From Mesorhizobium prunaredense (lineage in GTDB: Bacteria > Pseudomonadota > Alphaproteobacteria > Rhizobiales > Rhizobiaceae): DNA of 64,000 nucleotides. The stretch spans positions 68,892 through 132,891 of the forward strand of contig NZ_FTPD01000023.1 of NCBI RefSeq assembly GCF_900156895.1, written 5' to 3'. Each line of letters opens with the position of its first letter. The stretch's first letter is position 1. The notes under the pieces were generated by a model. The model saw only the letters and a program-made list of their open reading frames with translations, did not search any database and was not told the origin of the DNA. The position numbers were made by a program, and so were the translations under genes. Shown in pieces: positions 25,401-34,102 of the stretch.

Positions 25401-27558
25401 GAACTCGGTTTTCGTCGCGGCTCAGGAGCGTGGCCTCTTCCAGCCAGGACACCGCGGTTTTCACCCTCGTGTCGTCGGTGGCGCTGTCGCGCTCGAACTC
25501 CTGATCGCGTTCGGCTCGCACGACTTCGCCCGGGGTGGCGACCACGGTGCCGGTCTTCTTCGTCCGGTCGTCCAGCCGTCGCAGCGCCTTGAGTATGGCC
25601 CCGATTTCGTGCCGGGCCAGGCGCGAGCGCGCCGAAAGCGAAAACTGCCGCTCGACATCCTCGACGGCGAACAGCAGCACGCAATTGGCATGCGCGCGAT
25701 CGCGGCCCGCTCGCCCGGCTTCCTGCAGGTAATTCTCCAATGATCCGGGAATATCGCCATGCACCACCAGCCGAATATCGGGCTTGTCGATCCCCATGCC
25801 GAAAGCGTTGGTCGCGGCGATGATGCGCAGCTCGCCGATGCGGAAGCGTTCCTGAATGTCGCGCTTTTCCTCGGGCGTCAGACCGGCGTGGAACCGTTCC
25901 GCCGACAGACCCTGCTGTTTGAGGAAATCGGCGACGCGTTGCGCCTCGCTGCGGGTGGCACAGTAGACCACCGCACCCGAAGCGCCATCCTGTGGCAGCT
26001 TGGCCTCGATCACGTCGAGGATATCGGCCAGCTTGGTGCCGGGCTGCGTCGGCCGGACCTCGAAGCTGAGATTGGTGCGCACCGCGCCGCCGTCCAGCAG
26101 CATCAGTTCGCGCTCCAGACGTGATCGGAAATGGTCGCGGATGTCGCGCACCACTTCGGGCTTGGCGGTGGCGGTCAGACAAAGCACCGGGGCAGCAGCT
26201 TCATCCCCTACGGATTCCTTGATGAAGCGGCTGATATAGCGGTAGTCGGGCCGAAAATCGTGGCCCCATTTCGACACGCAATGCGCCTCGTCCAGCACCC
26301 AGAGTCCGATTTCACGCTGCGCCAGGACCGAGCGGACCGAATTGCTGCGCAATTGCTCGGGCGAGATCAGCAGCATTGCCGCCTCGCCCATACGCACTCG
26401 GTCCAGCGCATCCTGCCGCTCGGGCATCGACAGCATTCCGTTGACGGTGACGGCCGAGGAAATGCCGGCCCGCGCCATGCCCTGCACCTGATCGGCCATC
26501 AGCGCGACCAGCGGCGAGATCACCACTGTCAGCGCCCCCGTCTTGTCGAATTTCGACAGGGCGGGAATTTGGTAGCAGACCGATTTGCCGGTGCCGGTCG
26601 GCAGAATCCCGAGGACGCTCGCCCCGCGCATCGCCTCATCGACGATTCGCTCCTGCAGGGGGCGGCCCATATCGTCCACCGGCTCCGCGCGGAAGGCATT
26701 GAACCCGAACCAGCGCGACAGCGCGCGGACCGGGTCGTTTTTCTCGCTGCACCAGGCGCAATCCGGGCTTTCGCAATTGGTATCGCGCAGGTGCCGCACG
26801 ATCAGTGCAGACTCGCGGAATTGCGCCCGCACCCAGGGCGGCATGACGGAATCCCCGCCCGCGACCAGGACCCAGGACAAAGCATAGGCCATGGGCCATC
26901 CGAGAAGCGGGTTCGAAAGGCGGCTCAGCGTCTGCTCGGCCCGCCTCTCGCAGGCACGCCCCGCCAGCAGCCGGGAAATCGCTTCTCTCGCCGCAAGAGG
27001 ACCCGGCGCAGGAGCTCCCCGAACCTCCTGGAACACTGCGTCGAACCCACCTGGGTTTTCCATTCTCGTAGTAAGGAAATGAAAGGCTGCTACGGCATCG
27101 GGCTGGTCGGCATTCTGCTGCGTCAAAGCCGCCAGTTGATTGCGCAGCACCTGAAACACCAGTCGCGCATCCATTTCCGGATCGTTGACGTGGCCCGCTT
27201 GCAGGCGCCCGTCATGATAGTGCTTGACCAGGTGGTGGTAGGGATTGCGCGGAAATGCGAGCGGGTTGAGCCATAGGGTGTCGATCGGCGATCGAAAAAT
27301 ATTCGCGAGTCCTGGCCGCAATGCGACCAGATGAGGCAAGTCATGTCGAATGATGTTGTGGCCGAGCAGATGCTCGGCCGCGGCTGACTCTGCTTCCAGA
27401 CGGTCAAGGGCCGCTTCGAGATCGCGTTTCTTTGCGAGGATTGAGGGACGAGCGTCATCACGCACCGCCGCAAAGGCGAAAATGGTAGCGGTTGCAGGAT
27501 CCACTTCCAGATCGATCGAAACGCAACGCTGCAAAAAGGGTTGGAAAGGCTCAGTCAT
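22456..27558 (-). CDS. DEDD exonuclease-RecQ helicase-UvrD helicase fusion
   Basis: A 1700-aa protein of three catalytic parts. (1) Residues about 10-150 form a DnaQ-like 3'-5' exonuclease: DxE in VSIDLEVDP, GHNIIRHDLPHL, and NDPEMDARLVFQVL. (2) Residues about 300-650 form a RecQ-type superfamily 2 helicase: Walker A PTGTGKSVCYQIPAL near 319, DEAHCVSKWGHDFRPDYRYI near 422, YCATRSEAQRVADFL, and GMGIDKPDIRLVVHGDIPGS with QEAGRAGRD. (3) Residues about 1095-1560 form a UvrD/PcrA-like superfamily 1 helicase: LAGPGSGKTRVLVHRIAYLI near 1110, VDEYQDIGPEEY near 1231, DDDQNIYAFAGA, TAHRSKGLEFEDVVI, and LFYVAMTRARRSL near 1538. It stands alone between gene-poor stretches. No clear Shine-Dalgarno precedes the ATG, and an in-frame stop lies just upstream. 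A DNA repair or anti-invader role is inferred. Confidence 0.92.
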   Translation of the reverse strand: MTEPFQPFLQRCVSIDLEVDPATATIFAFAAVRDDARPSILAKKRDLEAALDRLEAESAAAEHLLGHNIIRHDLPHLVALRPGLANIFRSPIDTLWLNPLAFPRNPYHHLVKHYHDGRLQAGHVNDPEMDARLVFQVLRNQLAALTQQNADQPDAVAAFHFLTTRMENPGGFDAVFQEVRGAPAPGPLAAREAISRLLAGRACERRAEQTLSRLSNPLLGWPMAYALSWVLVAGGDSVMPPWVRAQFRESALIVRHLRDTNCESPDCAWCSEKNDPVRALSRWFGFNAFRAEPVDDMGRPLQERIVDEAMRGASVLGILPTGTGKSVCYQIPALSKFDKTGALTVVISPLVALMADQVQGMARAGISSAVTVNGMLSMPERQDALDRVRMGEAAMLLISPEQLRSNSVRSVLAQREIGLWVLDEAHCVSKWGHDFRPDYRYISRFIKESVGDEAAAPVLCLTATAKPEVVRDIRDHFRSRLERELMLLDGGAVRTNLSFEVRPTQPGTKLADILDVIEAKLPQDGASGAVVYCATRSEAQRVADFLKQQGLSAERFHAGLTPEEKRDIQERFRIGELRIIAATNAFGMGIDKPDIRLVVHGDIPGSLENYLQEAGRAGRDRAHANCVLLFAVEDVERQFSLSARSRLARHEIGAILKALRRLDDRTKKTGTVVATPGEVVRAERDQEFERDSATDDTRVKTAVSWLEEATLLSRDENRVQVFPSSLRIRNLKEVEAILAKAMITGTRSKQLLDITRHLMNAPPDQGISTDELAGVSGLTGGMLIKAMADLEALGVARNDVTVTVFVHVAVEGHSQQRLAQAARLETALIALMREAAPDAEGAGGIPLHLAETCQALRNQGHSAVRPDIVEKLLRSMGRDGRDQDGGKGNLRLRKASRNTLMVTLQRTWQALEQTASLRQQGAELLLGHLLGKLPNGSRGKDIQVETTMGDLLATLTGDALLRGGGIQDMTKLMDRALLWLHEQEVVTLGKGLTIFRPAMTVYLNPSGGQFTAKDFVPLEEHYAEQTIQTHVMAAYAEKGLAAMDQALRLSEDYFVLDRDAFLRRWMPGKGGEIRRQTTGTSWKAIVEALKNPVQQEIVADDREKTSVLVLAGPGSGKTRVLVHRIAYLIRVRREDPRGILVLTYNRHAAAEIRIRLRHLIGDDANAVTISTCHALAMRLVGASFAGSANETTHDFDGIVMEAVRQLNGEGLSKPEAEAQRDTLIQGYRWILVDEYQDIGPEEYALISAVAGRSLDDPDLRLSLFAVGDDDQNIYAFAGASIRFIRQFEADFRARPQFLVENYRSTGHIIAAANAVIAPAADRMKAGHDIALDRKRSVAPPGGDMAALDPVAQGRVHVLDCRAGDVAQAMAAMDELVRLSRLDPEWNWSRAAIIARDWRRLASVRAYAETLGIPVEMANESLPSIWRLREMQQFIDTLRRDNTRLLAVRDLVDMLNAIPSNRWTDLIAEGIAALAKELANKTMPVPDLVEWFAEWAYDARSDQRALLLLTAHRSKGLEFEDVVILNGGWDKPSKGEDPDAPRRLFYVAMTRARRSLAIIAQGQHPFVQQDEEHVLRRAAPAVADGVALATALYQVPNLKTVDLSWAGRLRPGHPSLAAISAAKVGDPIQIVRDGPLWMIQDKQGQALGRMARSWSPPEGLSFLRGEVGAIVRWRKSDNEEEFRVHLHRDVWEAVLPELVFG

Positions 27559-28049
27559 AGTGCAACGCTGTACTCACGGGATGAAATGTTTAGCGATCAT
27601 GGTCGCGCTCGACGAAAGGTCAACGTTCAACTTGAGCCACAAAAACGTTGCCCGACAGCCACCTATCCAGCTCAGTTCAATAACGCGACCCGTAACTGCG
27701 CAGGTTGTCGACTAATCCTGATTGTGCCTCACAGAGGTTAATGTGCGCAGCGACAACCATCCGAGAAGCAATATCTGCCAAATGCCGCAATCTGGGGGCT
27801 ATAGCACACGGTGCTTGCCTAGAGGTGCCGCGAAGGGTTGAGGAGGCTGAAGGTTTCGATTTGAAATTGCTCGCTGCGACTGATGGGATGAGAAAGTCGC
27901 GCGAACTTGCTGCCACAAGTGCGGACCGTCCGCAATCAGCGCGGAACTGTCAGAAAGCGGAAGTAGCGACAGTAGCAGATCGCTCACCTGTCCCAACAAA
28001 CGACGCGCGGTGAGACGGGCGGCACGCCAAACGTGCTGTCAGGGCTGGG
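27559..28049. other. Gene-poor stretch upstream of the helicase
   Basis: About 490 bp. Small frames exist on both strands (for example 27705-28013 forward), but none has a ribosome site or a family motif. The first 150 bp are AT-richer than average and should contain the helicase promoter. I see no integrase, tRNA end or long direct repeat here. Confidence 0.45.
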
Positions 28050-28074
28050 CGGAACGCCGCAGAGCGGCGTTCCG
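28050..28074 (-). terminator. Terminator-like hairpin at the end of the pip-peptide ABC operon
   Basis: A perfect 11-bp stem CGGAACGCCGC/GCGGCGTTCCG with a 3-nt loop lies 18 bp beyond the stop of the substrate-binding protein gene. There is no T-run, but strength and position suggest transcription end or mRNA 3' protection. Confidence 0.6.
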
Positions 28075-28091
28075 TGGCTTCGTTCACAAGT

Positions 28092-29609
28092 CTAGTTCTT
28101 GACCACGTCTTCCAGAAAGAACCGGCCCAGCGGATTCTGGTAGAAGTTCTCGATGTTATTACGCGAGACGTTGATGAACGGGCTGTAGTACAGATCGATC
28201 CAGTTGACGTCCTCTTTGGCCATCTTCTGCAGATCGGTGTACATTTGCTCGCGCTTGGCCGGATCCATCTCGATGCGCGCCGCCGCGACCAGCTCCTTGA
28301 CCTTCTCGTTGTTGTAGCGGGTCATGTAATTCATGTTCGCGTCGTGGCCGAGAACGAAGGTGGTCTTCTGGTCTGGGTCGAGGATGTCGTTGGTCCAGTA
28401 GTTGACACAGACGTCATAGTCGCCGGCCACCAGCATGTCCCATTCCTGGCTCGGGTCGACCTTCTGGATTTGAACGGTGACTCCGGCTTTGGCGAGTTGC
28501 TGCTGCAGCAGCACGGCCGTCTGCTCGACGATCTCGTCGCCGGCCCGCACGACGTAGTTGAGCGTCAGGTCCGAGGCCCTGGCGTCGGCCAGCATCTGCT
28601 TGGCCTTTTCCGGATCGTAGGGCCGCTTCAGATTGTCGGCGTAGTAATAGAGCGCGCCCTTCGGGACGTAAGAGTTTGCGACCTCGCCGTAGCCGAACGT
28701 CACCGTGTCGACCACAGCCTGCTCATCGATGGCCAAGTCGAGGGCCTGCCGCACCTCCTTCTTCGCCAGCGCGCCATGCTCGTGGTTAATCAGCAGGTGA
28801 TCCTCGCGGGTCGACGGGTCGAGATGGACGGTGAGGTTGGAATCCTTCTGCAGTTCGGCTACGCGTGAGAACGGCACAAAGATCGCGGTGTCGAGCTGGC
28901 CGGCCTGCACGTTCAGCATGCGGGTGTTATCGTCCGGCACGGAGATCCACTCGACGCCGTCGAGGCTGACGCGATCGGCCTCCCAGAAATGCGGGTTTTT
29001 CGTCAGGATGACACGGTCGCCGCGCCTCCATTCCGTGATGGTGAAGGCGCCAGAGCCGATGGGTGTTTCGGCATATTTCTCCGGACCGAGCGTCTCGAAG
29101 CCCTTCTTGGAAAGAACCGAGGCGATCGGGAAGGCCAGCGTCGCCAGGAACGGCGCGGTCGCCTGCTTGAGTTTGATCGTGACGGTCTTTGGATCGGTTG
29201 CCTCGACCGTATCCATCACCTTGAAAGGATCCGCCCATAGCGAGCCCTCGTCATCCCTGATGCGGGTGAGGCTGAACACCACGTCGTCGGCCGTCAGGTC
29301 GGAGCCGTCCGAGAACTTTGCGTCGCGCAGCTTGAGCGTATAGGTGAGGCCGTCCGGGCTGACCTCCCAACTCTCGGCGAGACCGGGCTCCAGCTTGGTG
29401 CCCGTCTTGTCGACGCGGATCAGCACGTCATAGACGTTGGCGAACACCCACAGGTCGATGTTCTGGGCGGTCTTGATCGGATCGAAGGTGGTCGAGTCTT
29501 CGCGCCGGCCAATCGTGAGTACGCCGGCGGCTTCTGCGAGCGTCGCCCCCAGGGACAGGCTGGTCATAACGGTGACCAAGCCGATGCGCATCCATTTGCT
29601 TCTCAACAT
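28092..29609 (-). CDS. Peptide ABC transporter substrate-binding protein
   Basis: A 505-aa periplasmic protein of the SBP_bac_5 (DppA/OppA) family. The signal peptide (MRIGLVTVMTSLSLGATLAE) is cleaved near AEAAG. Mature sequence shows the family pattern: DSTTFDPIKTAQNIDLWVFA, GLAESWEVSPDGLTYTLKLR, DGSDLTADDVVFSLTRI and GSGAFTITEWRRGDRVIL. It is the last gene of the operon after the fused ATPase (30 bp). GGGGAA lies before the ATG. It would capture short peptides for the permeases encoded upstream. Cotranscription with proline iminopeptidase suggests proline-containing peptides or a peptide-like plant signal as ligand. Confidence 0.9.
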   Translation of the reverse strand: MLRSKWMRIGLVTVMTSLSLGATLAEAAGVLTIGRREDSTTFDPIKTAQNIDLWVFANVYDVLIRVDKTGTKLEPGLAESWEVSPDGLTYTLKLRDAKFSDGSDLTADDVVFSLTRIRDDEGSLWADPFKVMDTVEATDPKTVTIKLKQATAPFLATLAFPIASVLSKKGFETLGPEKYAETPIGSGAFTITEWRRGDRVILTKNPHFWEADRVSLDGVEWISVPDDNTRMLNVQAGQLDTAIFVPFSRVAELQKDSNLTVHLDPSTREDHLLINHEHGALAKKEVRQALDLAIDEQAVVDTVTFGYGEVANSYVPKGALYYYADNLKRPYDPEKAKQMLADARASDLTLNYVVRAGDEIVEQTAVLLQQQLAKAGVTVQIQKVDPSQEWDMLVAGDYDVCVNYWTNDILDPDQKTTFVLGHDANMNYMTRYNNEKVKELVAAARIEMDPAKREQMYTDLQKMAKEDVNWIDLYYSPFINVSRNNIENFYQNPLGRFFLEDVVKN

Positions 29610-29639
29610 CCGTATTCCCCTTCTGGTTTGCCTTTGGTT

Positions 29640-31316
29640 TCAGTTTGCGACCCCGTCGGCCTGCGGGGTCGCCATCTTCGAGGGAGCAAGCAGCGGCTTG
29701 TCCGGATCGATATGCGGAACGGCGGCAATCAGCGCGGCGGTGTAGGCATGCTTCGGCCGGGAGAACACTTCCTCCGACCGACCTTCCTCGACGATCACGC
29801 CGCGGTGCATCACCACAACACGCTGGCAGAGATTGCGAACGATTGCGAGATCGTGGGCGATAAATATCAGCGTGAGCGACATACGTTCCACCAGTTCGCG
29901 GAACAACTCCACGATCTGCGCCTGGATGGTGACGTCGAGGGCGGCCACGCACTCGTCCGCAATGATAAGTTTCGGGTCGACGGCCAGCGCGCGAGCTATG
30001 CCGGCCCGCTGGCATTGGCCGCCGCTCATCGAGCGCGGCTTGCGGTCGAGGAACGCGCGCCCCAAGCCGACCAGGTCGAGCAGTTCGCCGCAGCGTGCCG
30101 GAATTTGCGCGGTCTCGATCTTGCCCTGTACCCGCAGGACCTCGGCCAGCATCTTGCCAACGGTAAGATGAGGATTGAGGGCGTTGTAGGGGTCCTGGAA
30201 AACCATGGCGGTTTGACGTCGCAGCATGCCGAGGACTGCGCGACCCGATGCGATGTCCGTACCATCGAACCGTATCGTGCCTGACGAGACCGGCGTAAGT
30301 CCAAGGACGGCGCGCGCCAGAGTGCTCTTGCCGCTTCCGGATTCGCCGACAATGCCGACCGTTTCGCCCGGCATGACACGGAGTGTGACCCCATTGACGG
30401 CATCAACCGCGCCTCGCCGGAACAGGCCGCCCGTGGCGAAGCGCACGTGCAGCTTCTCGATATCGACCACCGGCACCGCTCCGGGTGTCCGGAGCTTCTC
30501 AGCCTTTGCCGGCATGTCCTCCTCCGGCAGCGAGGGATGACTGGCGATCAGCGAACGGGTGTAGGCATGCGCCGGCGCCGCAAGCAGACCGCGCTTCTCT
30601 CCAATCTCCACCAGTCGACCTTGCCACATCACCGCGATGCGGTCGCAGACTTGGGCGACGATGCCGAGATCGTGGGTGACCAGGATCACCGAGAGTCCAC
30701 GCCTGGCGCGGATGTCCATCAGAAGCCGCAGGATCTGCGCCTGTATCGTCACGTCGAGTGCCGTCGTCGGCTCGTCGGCGATCAGGATCCTGGGATTGCT
30801 CGATAGCGCCGCGCCGATCATGGCGCGCTGGCGCATGCCGCCGGAGAATTCGTGCGGGTAGCTATCGTATTGCCGAGCCGGATCCGGAAACCCGACCTGG
30901 GCGAGGATATCCACCGCCGCGGCGCGCGCCGCCTTGGCGTCCAGCCGCTGGTGAAAGCGGATGCCCTCGGTGATCTGGTCGCCGATCCTCATGACCGGGT
31001 CGAGATGGCTGCTCGGATTCTGAAAGATCATGCCGATTTCACCGCCGCGCACCGCGAGCATCTCGGCTTCTGGCGCGGTCGTCAGCTCACGCCCGGAGAG
31101 TGTGATCGAGCCACCGCTGATCCTGAGCCGGCTCGATGGCAGCAGCCTAACGAGTGAGCGGCAGAGCAGGCTCTTGCCCGACCCGCTCTCGCCGACCAGC
31201 CCGAGCACTTCTCCCGCGGCGAGATCGAACGACACGGCATCAAGCAGGGTACGCTCCCCGCCGTCACCGTCATGGACGACCGTCAGGTCGGTGACCTTGA
31301 GCAGCGCCGCGATCAC
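29640..31316 (-). CDS. Fused double ATPase of the peptide ABC transporter (DppD-DppF type)
   Basis: A 558-aa protein with two nucleotide-binding domains in one chain. Domain 1: Walker A GESGSGKS at residues 42-49, signature FSGGMRQRAMIGAAL, ILIADEPTTALDVT. Domain 2: Walker A GESGSGKSTLARAV near 320, signature MSGGQCQRAGIARAL, LIIADECVAALDVT. Each domain is followed by the Opp/Dpp C-terminal segment. Usually these are two separate genes. In domain 2 the Walker B reads DECVAALD rather than DEPTSALD; the Glu is kept. The GTG at 31316 overlaps the stop of the permease gene (GTGA), so translation is coupled. Confidence 0.9.
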   Translation of the reverse strand: MIAALLKVTDLTVVHDGDGGERTLLDAVSFDLAAGEVLGLVGESGSGKSLLCRSLVRLLPSSRLRISGGSITLSGRELTTAPEAEMLAVRGGEIGMIFQNPSSHLDPVMRIGDQITEGIRFHQRLDAKAARAAAVDILAQVGFPDPARQYDSYPHEFSGGMRQRAMIGAALSSNPRILIADEPTTALDVTIQAQILRLLMDIRARRGLSVILVTHDLGIVAQVCDRIAVMWQGRLVEIGEKRGLLAAPAHAYTRSLIASHPSLPEEDMPAKAEKLRTPGAVPVVDIEKLHVRFATGGLFRRGAVDAVNGVTLRVMPGETVGIVGESGSGKSTLARAVLGLTPVSSGTIRFDGTDIASGRAVLGMLRRQTAMVFQDPYNALNPHLTVGKMLAEVLRVQGKIETAQIPARCGELLDLVGLGRAFLDRKPRSMSGGQCQRAGIARALAVDPKLIIADECVAALDVTIQAQIVELFRELVERMSLTLIFIAHDLAIVRNLCQRVVVMHRGVIVEEGRSEEVFSRPKHAYTAALIAAVPHIDPDKPLLAPSKMATPQADGVAN

Positions 31317-32161
31317 TCGTGAACCCCGAACAAATCGGCCAGCCCGTCGCCGATCATGCTGAAGGCGAAGGCGAGCGTCACGATCGCAAGCCCCGGGAAC
31401 AGTGTAATCCACCACGCGGTGGTGACGAAGGCTTGGCCTTCCGCCACCATCACGCCCCACTCCGCGACTGGCGGCTGCACGCCCAGCCCGAGATAGCTAA
31501 TGGCCGCGCCATTCAGCAGGACGAGGACCGCGTCGGACATCGCGAAGACGACCGAGCCGGCAGCGGCATTGGGCAGGAGGTGACGGAACATGATGCGCAT
31601 GCGGCTGAAGCCGAGGCTGACCGCCGCAACCGCGTAGTCGTGGTTCTTGAGCACGAGCATCTGGGCGCGGATGAGCCGCGCGTAGGAAACCCAGCCGACG
31701 AGGGCTATGGCGATGTAAAAACTGGCCAGGCCAGGCCCCAGGATCGCAATGATCGACAGCATCAATACCAGGAACGGGAAGGCCAAGATGACGTCGACCA
31801 GCCGCATGAAGATGGCGTCGACTATCCCGCCGAAGAAACCGGCTACCGTACCCAGCGTGGTGCCGATGAGAAAGGGGAAGATAACGCCGATGACGGCGAT
31901 CTTGAGGTCGATGCGCGTACCCCAGATGACGCGCGAGAGGATGTCGCGGCCGAAATTGTCGGTCCCGAACGGGTGCAGCCAGGACGGCCCCTGGAGCCGT
32001 GCTGTCGCGTCCTGGGCGATCGGATCGTAGGGCGCGATCAGCAGCGCGCCGAGCGCGAGGACGACGAACGCCCCAAGCAGGAAAACGCCGGCCGCCAGCG
32101 TACCGCGGCGGCGAAAGCGGCCCTTCCTGCCGAGCGCGGGCGCGGCCAAGGGCTCGCTCAC
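31313..32161 (-). CDS. Peptide ABC transporter permease, DppC type
   Basis: A 282-aa inner-membrane permease. N-terminal membrane segment GTLAAGVFLLGAFVVLALGA, then the family signature HPFGTDNFGRDILSRVIWGT, and the EAA loop near AVSLGFSRMRIMFRHLLPNA. About six membrane helices are expected. The GTG start overlaps the stop of the DppB-type gene. Pairs with that protein to form the channel of a peptide importer driven by the fused ATPase. Confidence 0.9.
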   Translation of the reverse strand: MSEPLAAPALGRKGRFRRRGTLAAGVFLLGAFVVLALGALLIAPYDPIAQDATARLQGPSWLHPFGTDNFGRDILSRVIWGTRIDLKIAVIGVIFPFLIGTTLGTVAGFFGGIVDAIFMRLVDVILAFPFLVLMLSIIAILGPGLASFYIAIALVGWVSYARLIRAQMLVLKNHDYAVAAVSLGFSRMRIMFRHLLPNAAAGSVVFAMSDAVLVLLNGAAISYLGLGVQPPVAEWGVMVAEGQAFVTTAWWITLFPGLAIVTLAFAFSMIGDGLADLFGVHE

Positions 32162-33096
32162 AGCTTCACCCTCGGATCGAGAGCCACCGTGACGATGTCA
32201 GCCAGGAAGTTGATCAGCACGGTGGCGCAGGCGAAGACCATCGCCACGCCCTGCACGACCATGTAGTCGCGCGAGAAGATGGCGCGCACCAAGAGCTGGC
32301 CCATGCCGGGCAGCGCGAAGACGGTCTCCACCACGACGGTGCCGCCTAGCAGCCAACCTATGTTTACGGCGAGAAGGTTGACGGTCGGCACCAACGAATT
32401 TGGCAGCACGTGGCGCCAGAACACGATGCTCTCCGGCATGCCGCGCGCGCGCGCGGCAGTCGCCACGTCGGACTTCAAGCCTTCGACCATCGCCGCCCGC
32501 AAGCTGCGCGCCAGAACGGTCGACAGCGACAGCGAGACAGTGAGGCTCGGCAGCACGAGATGTGCAAGCTTTCCAGAAAGCGTGTTGCCGTAACCGGACA
32601 CCGGGAGAATGGCGAGTTCGACGCTGAACAGGATGATCAGCATCAGGCCGAGCCAGAAGGGCGGGAAGCCGATGCCGAAGGTGGAAACGATGCGGATAAC
32701 TTGGTCCGCCAGCCTGCCCTGATTGCGCGCCGCGATCGCCGCCACTGGCACGGCGATCAATACCGACAGCACAACGCTGCAAAGCACCAGCGTCAGAGTG
32801 GGCTCGATGCGCGTGGCGATCAGCTTCAGTACATCGATCTTGTAGAGGATCGAGCGTCCCATCTCGCCGTCGGCGAGGTTGCGCAGGAAGTAGAAATACT
32901 GGGCGAGCATGGGCTCATCGAGGCCGTACTGCGCGCGGATGCGGGCGATCGCTTCGGGGGTGGCGCGGGTGCCGAGCAGAACGCGAGCGGGGTCGCCGGG
33001 GATCAGCCGGACAAGGATGAACGTGATCACGCTGATGCCGAACAGCACCGGCAGGAACTGAAGCGGACGGTATAGAACGAACTTATAGCGGTGCAT
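32158..33096 (-). CDS. Peptide ABC transporter permease, DppB type
   Basis: A 312-aa inner-membrane permease. It opens with RPLQFLPVLFGISVITFILV and has PGDPARVLLGTRATPEAIAR, both standard in DppB/OppB proteins. The EAA loop lies at ARARGMPESIVFWRHVLPNS. It ends in ALDPRVKL. It lies 51 bp downstream of the proline iminopeptidase gene on the same strand, so the operon reads pip, dppB-like, dppC-like, fused ATPase, substrate-binding protein. Confidence 0.9.
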   Translation of the reverse strand: MHRYKFVLYRPLQFLPVLFGISVITFILVRLIPGDPARVLLGTRATPEAIARIRAQYGLDEPMLAQYFYFLRNLADGEMGRSILYKIDVLKLIATRIEPTLTLVLCSVVLSVLIAVPVAAIAARNQGRLADQVIRIVSTFGIGFPPFWLGLMLIILFSVELAILPVSGYGNTLSGKLAHLVLPSLTVSLSLSTVLARSLRAAMVEGLKSDVATAARARGMPESIVFWRHVLPNSLVPTVNLLAVNIGWLLGGTVVVETVFALPGMGQLLVRAIFSRDYMVVQGVAMVFACATVLINFLADIVTVALDPRVKL

Positions 33097-33147
33097 GGCC
33101 CTGAGGTGTTTCCCCGTCCGCTCCCTTCCCCCTGCATTCCGCCTGCA

Positions 33148-34038
33148 TCAGCCTGCCTTGTTGCGCGAGAGGAACCCCGAAAGGATCGGATAGTATGCAG
33201 CTGGGTTCTCGTAGAAGGGCATGTGACTCGCATTCGGGATGATGTGCAACTCCGACTGCGGCAGGCCAAGCTTCATGCGCAGACCACAGGCTGGTGTCAG
33301 TTCGTCGTGCTCGCCATGCATGATCAGCACCGGCACCTTGATCCTGGGCAGGTCGGGCACCCGGTTCCAGTCCTTGAGATTGCCGATGTAGAGAAACTCG
33401 TTCGGACCTTGCATGGTCGCGTAGGGTCCCATGTTCCAGTCGTCGAGCGAGCGGCGCACCGGCGCCGGCCATTCGGGCAGGCGGCAGACATGGCGGTAGT
33501 TGAGGATCGTCACCGCCGCCATGTATTCCGGATGATCGTAGGTTCCCTGCGCCTCGTGCTTCTGCATCATCGATACGGTCTCGGGTCCCAGCGAGGCGCG
33601 CAGGCGTTCCAGTTCCAGAACAAGATGCGGCATGTCGGCGACGGTATCCTCGAGGATCAACGTCTGCAGGTTCTCCTGGTAGGCAAGCGCATAGTCGATC
33701 GCCAACCAGCCGCCCCAGGAATGACCCAGCATGTGTACATTGCCGAGTCCCAGCGTCTTGCGAACCGTCTCGGTCTCCTCGACGTAGCGCGCGATAGTCC
33801 ACAACGAGGTGTCCGTCGGCCGGTCGGAGGCGCCGGTGCCAAGCTGGTCGAACGCCACGACCCTGTATCCCTGGTCTACCAGGCAGGAGTGCGATTCGCG
33901 AAGGTAGTCGCAGGCCAGGCCAGGCCCGCCGTTGAGGCAGAACACCGTCTCGGTGCTGGAGCCGAAGCTGTAGGCGACGACCTTAAAGCCGTCGACATTT
34001 ACCTCGATGCGATCGTCCGCCGCCATCTCACGCCACAT
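33148..34038 (-). CDS. pip: Proline iminopeptidase (S33 alpha/beta hydrolase)
   Basis: A 296-aa cytoplasmic peptidase that releases N-terminal proline from peptides. Visible are the oxyanion motif LNGGPGLACDYL, FDQLGTGASD, the nucleophile elbow GHSWGGWLA (Ser107), the acid in MHGEHDELTP and the His in NASHMPFYENP. The start is taken as MWREMAADD at 34038 with GGAG 9 nt upstream; an ATG at 34056 is less well placed. First gene of a peptide import operon and divergent from a PipR/OryR-type LuxR. In known members of that subfamily the adjacent pip gene is the regulator's target and is needed for the plant-signal response. Confidence 0.9.
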   Translation of the reverse strand: MWREMAADDRIEVNVDGFKVVAYSFGSSTETVFCLNGGPGLACDYLRESHSCLVDQGYRVVAFDQLGTGASDRPTDTSLWTIARYVEETETVRKTLGLGNVHMLGHSWGGWLAIDYALAYQENLQTLILEDTVADMPHLVLELERLRASLGPETVSMMQKHEAQGTYDHPEYMAAVTILNYRHVCRLPEWPAPVRRSLDDWNMGPYATMQGPNEFLYIGNLKDWNRVPDLPRIKVPVLIMHGEHDELTPACGLRMKLGLPQSELHIIPNASHMPFYENPAAYYPILSGFLSRNKAG

Positions 34039-34102
34039 GATACGCTCCGAATGCACAGCTTTTAGGCATGCTCATATATTAAGCGAAACGTTGGGAGTGC
34101 GT

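Noticed and set aside
27705..28013. 102-codon forward frame in the gap upstream of the helicase
   Set aside because: No ribosome site, no recognisable motif and skewed composition; it overlaps other equally open frames.
22128..28049. Helicase as part of an integrated mobile element
   Set aside because: No integrase, transposase, tRNA end or flanking direct repeats were seen on either side.
29640..31316. Fused ATPase as two genes joined by sequencing error
   Set aside because: The linker between the two domains is open and smooth in one frame, and fused DppD-DppF proteins are known in rhizobia.
31317..31460. Longer start for the fused ATPase gene
   Set aside because: It would run inside the permease gene; GTG 31316 gives a 4-bp coupling overlap and begins at the conserved domain.
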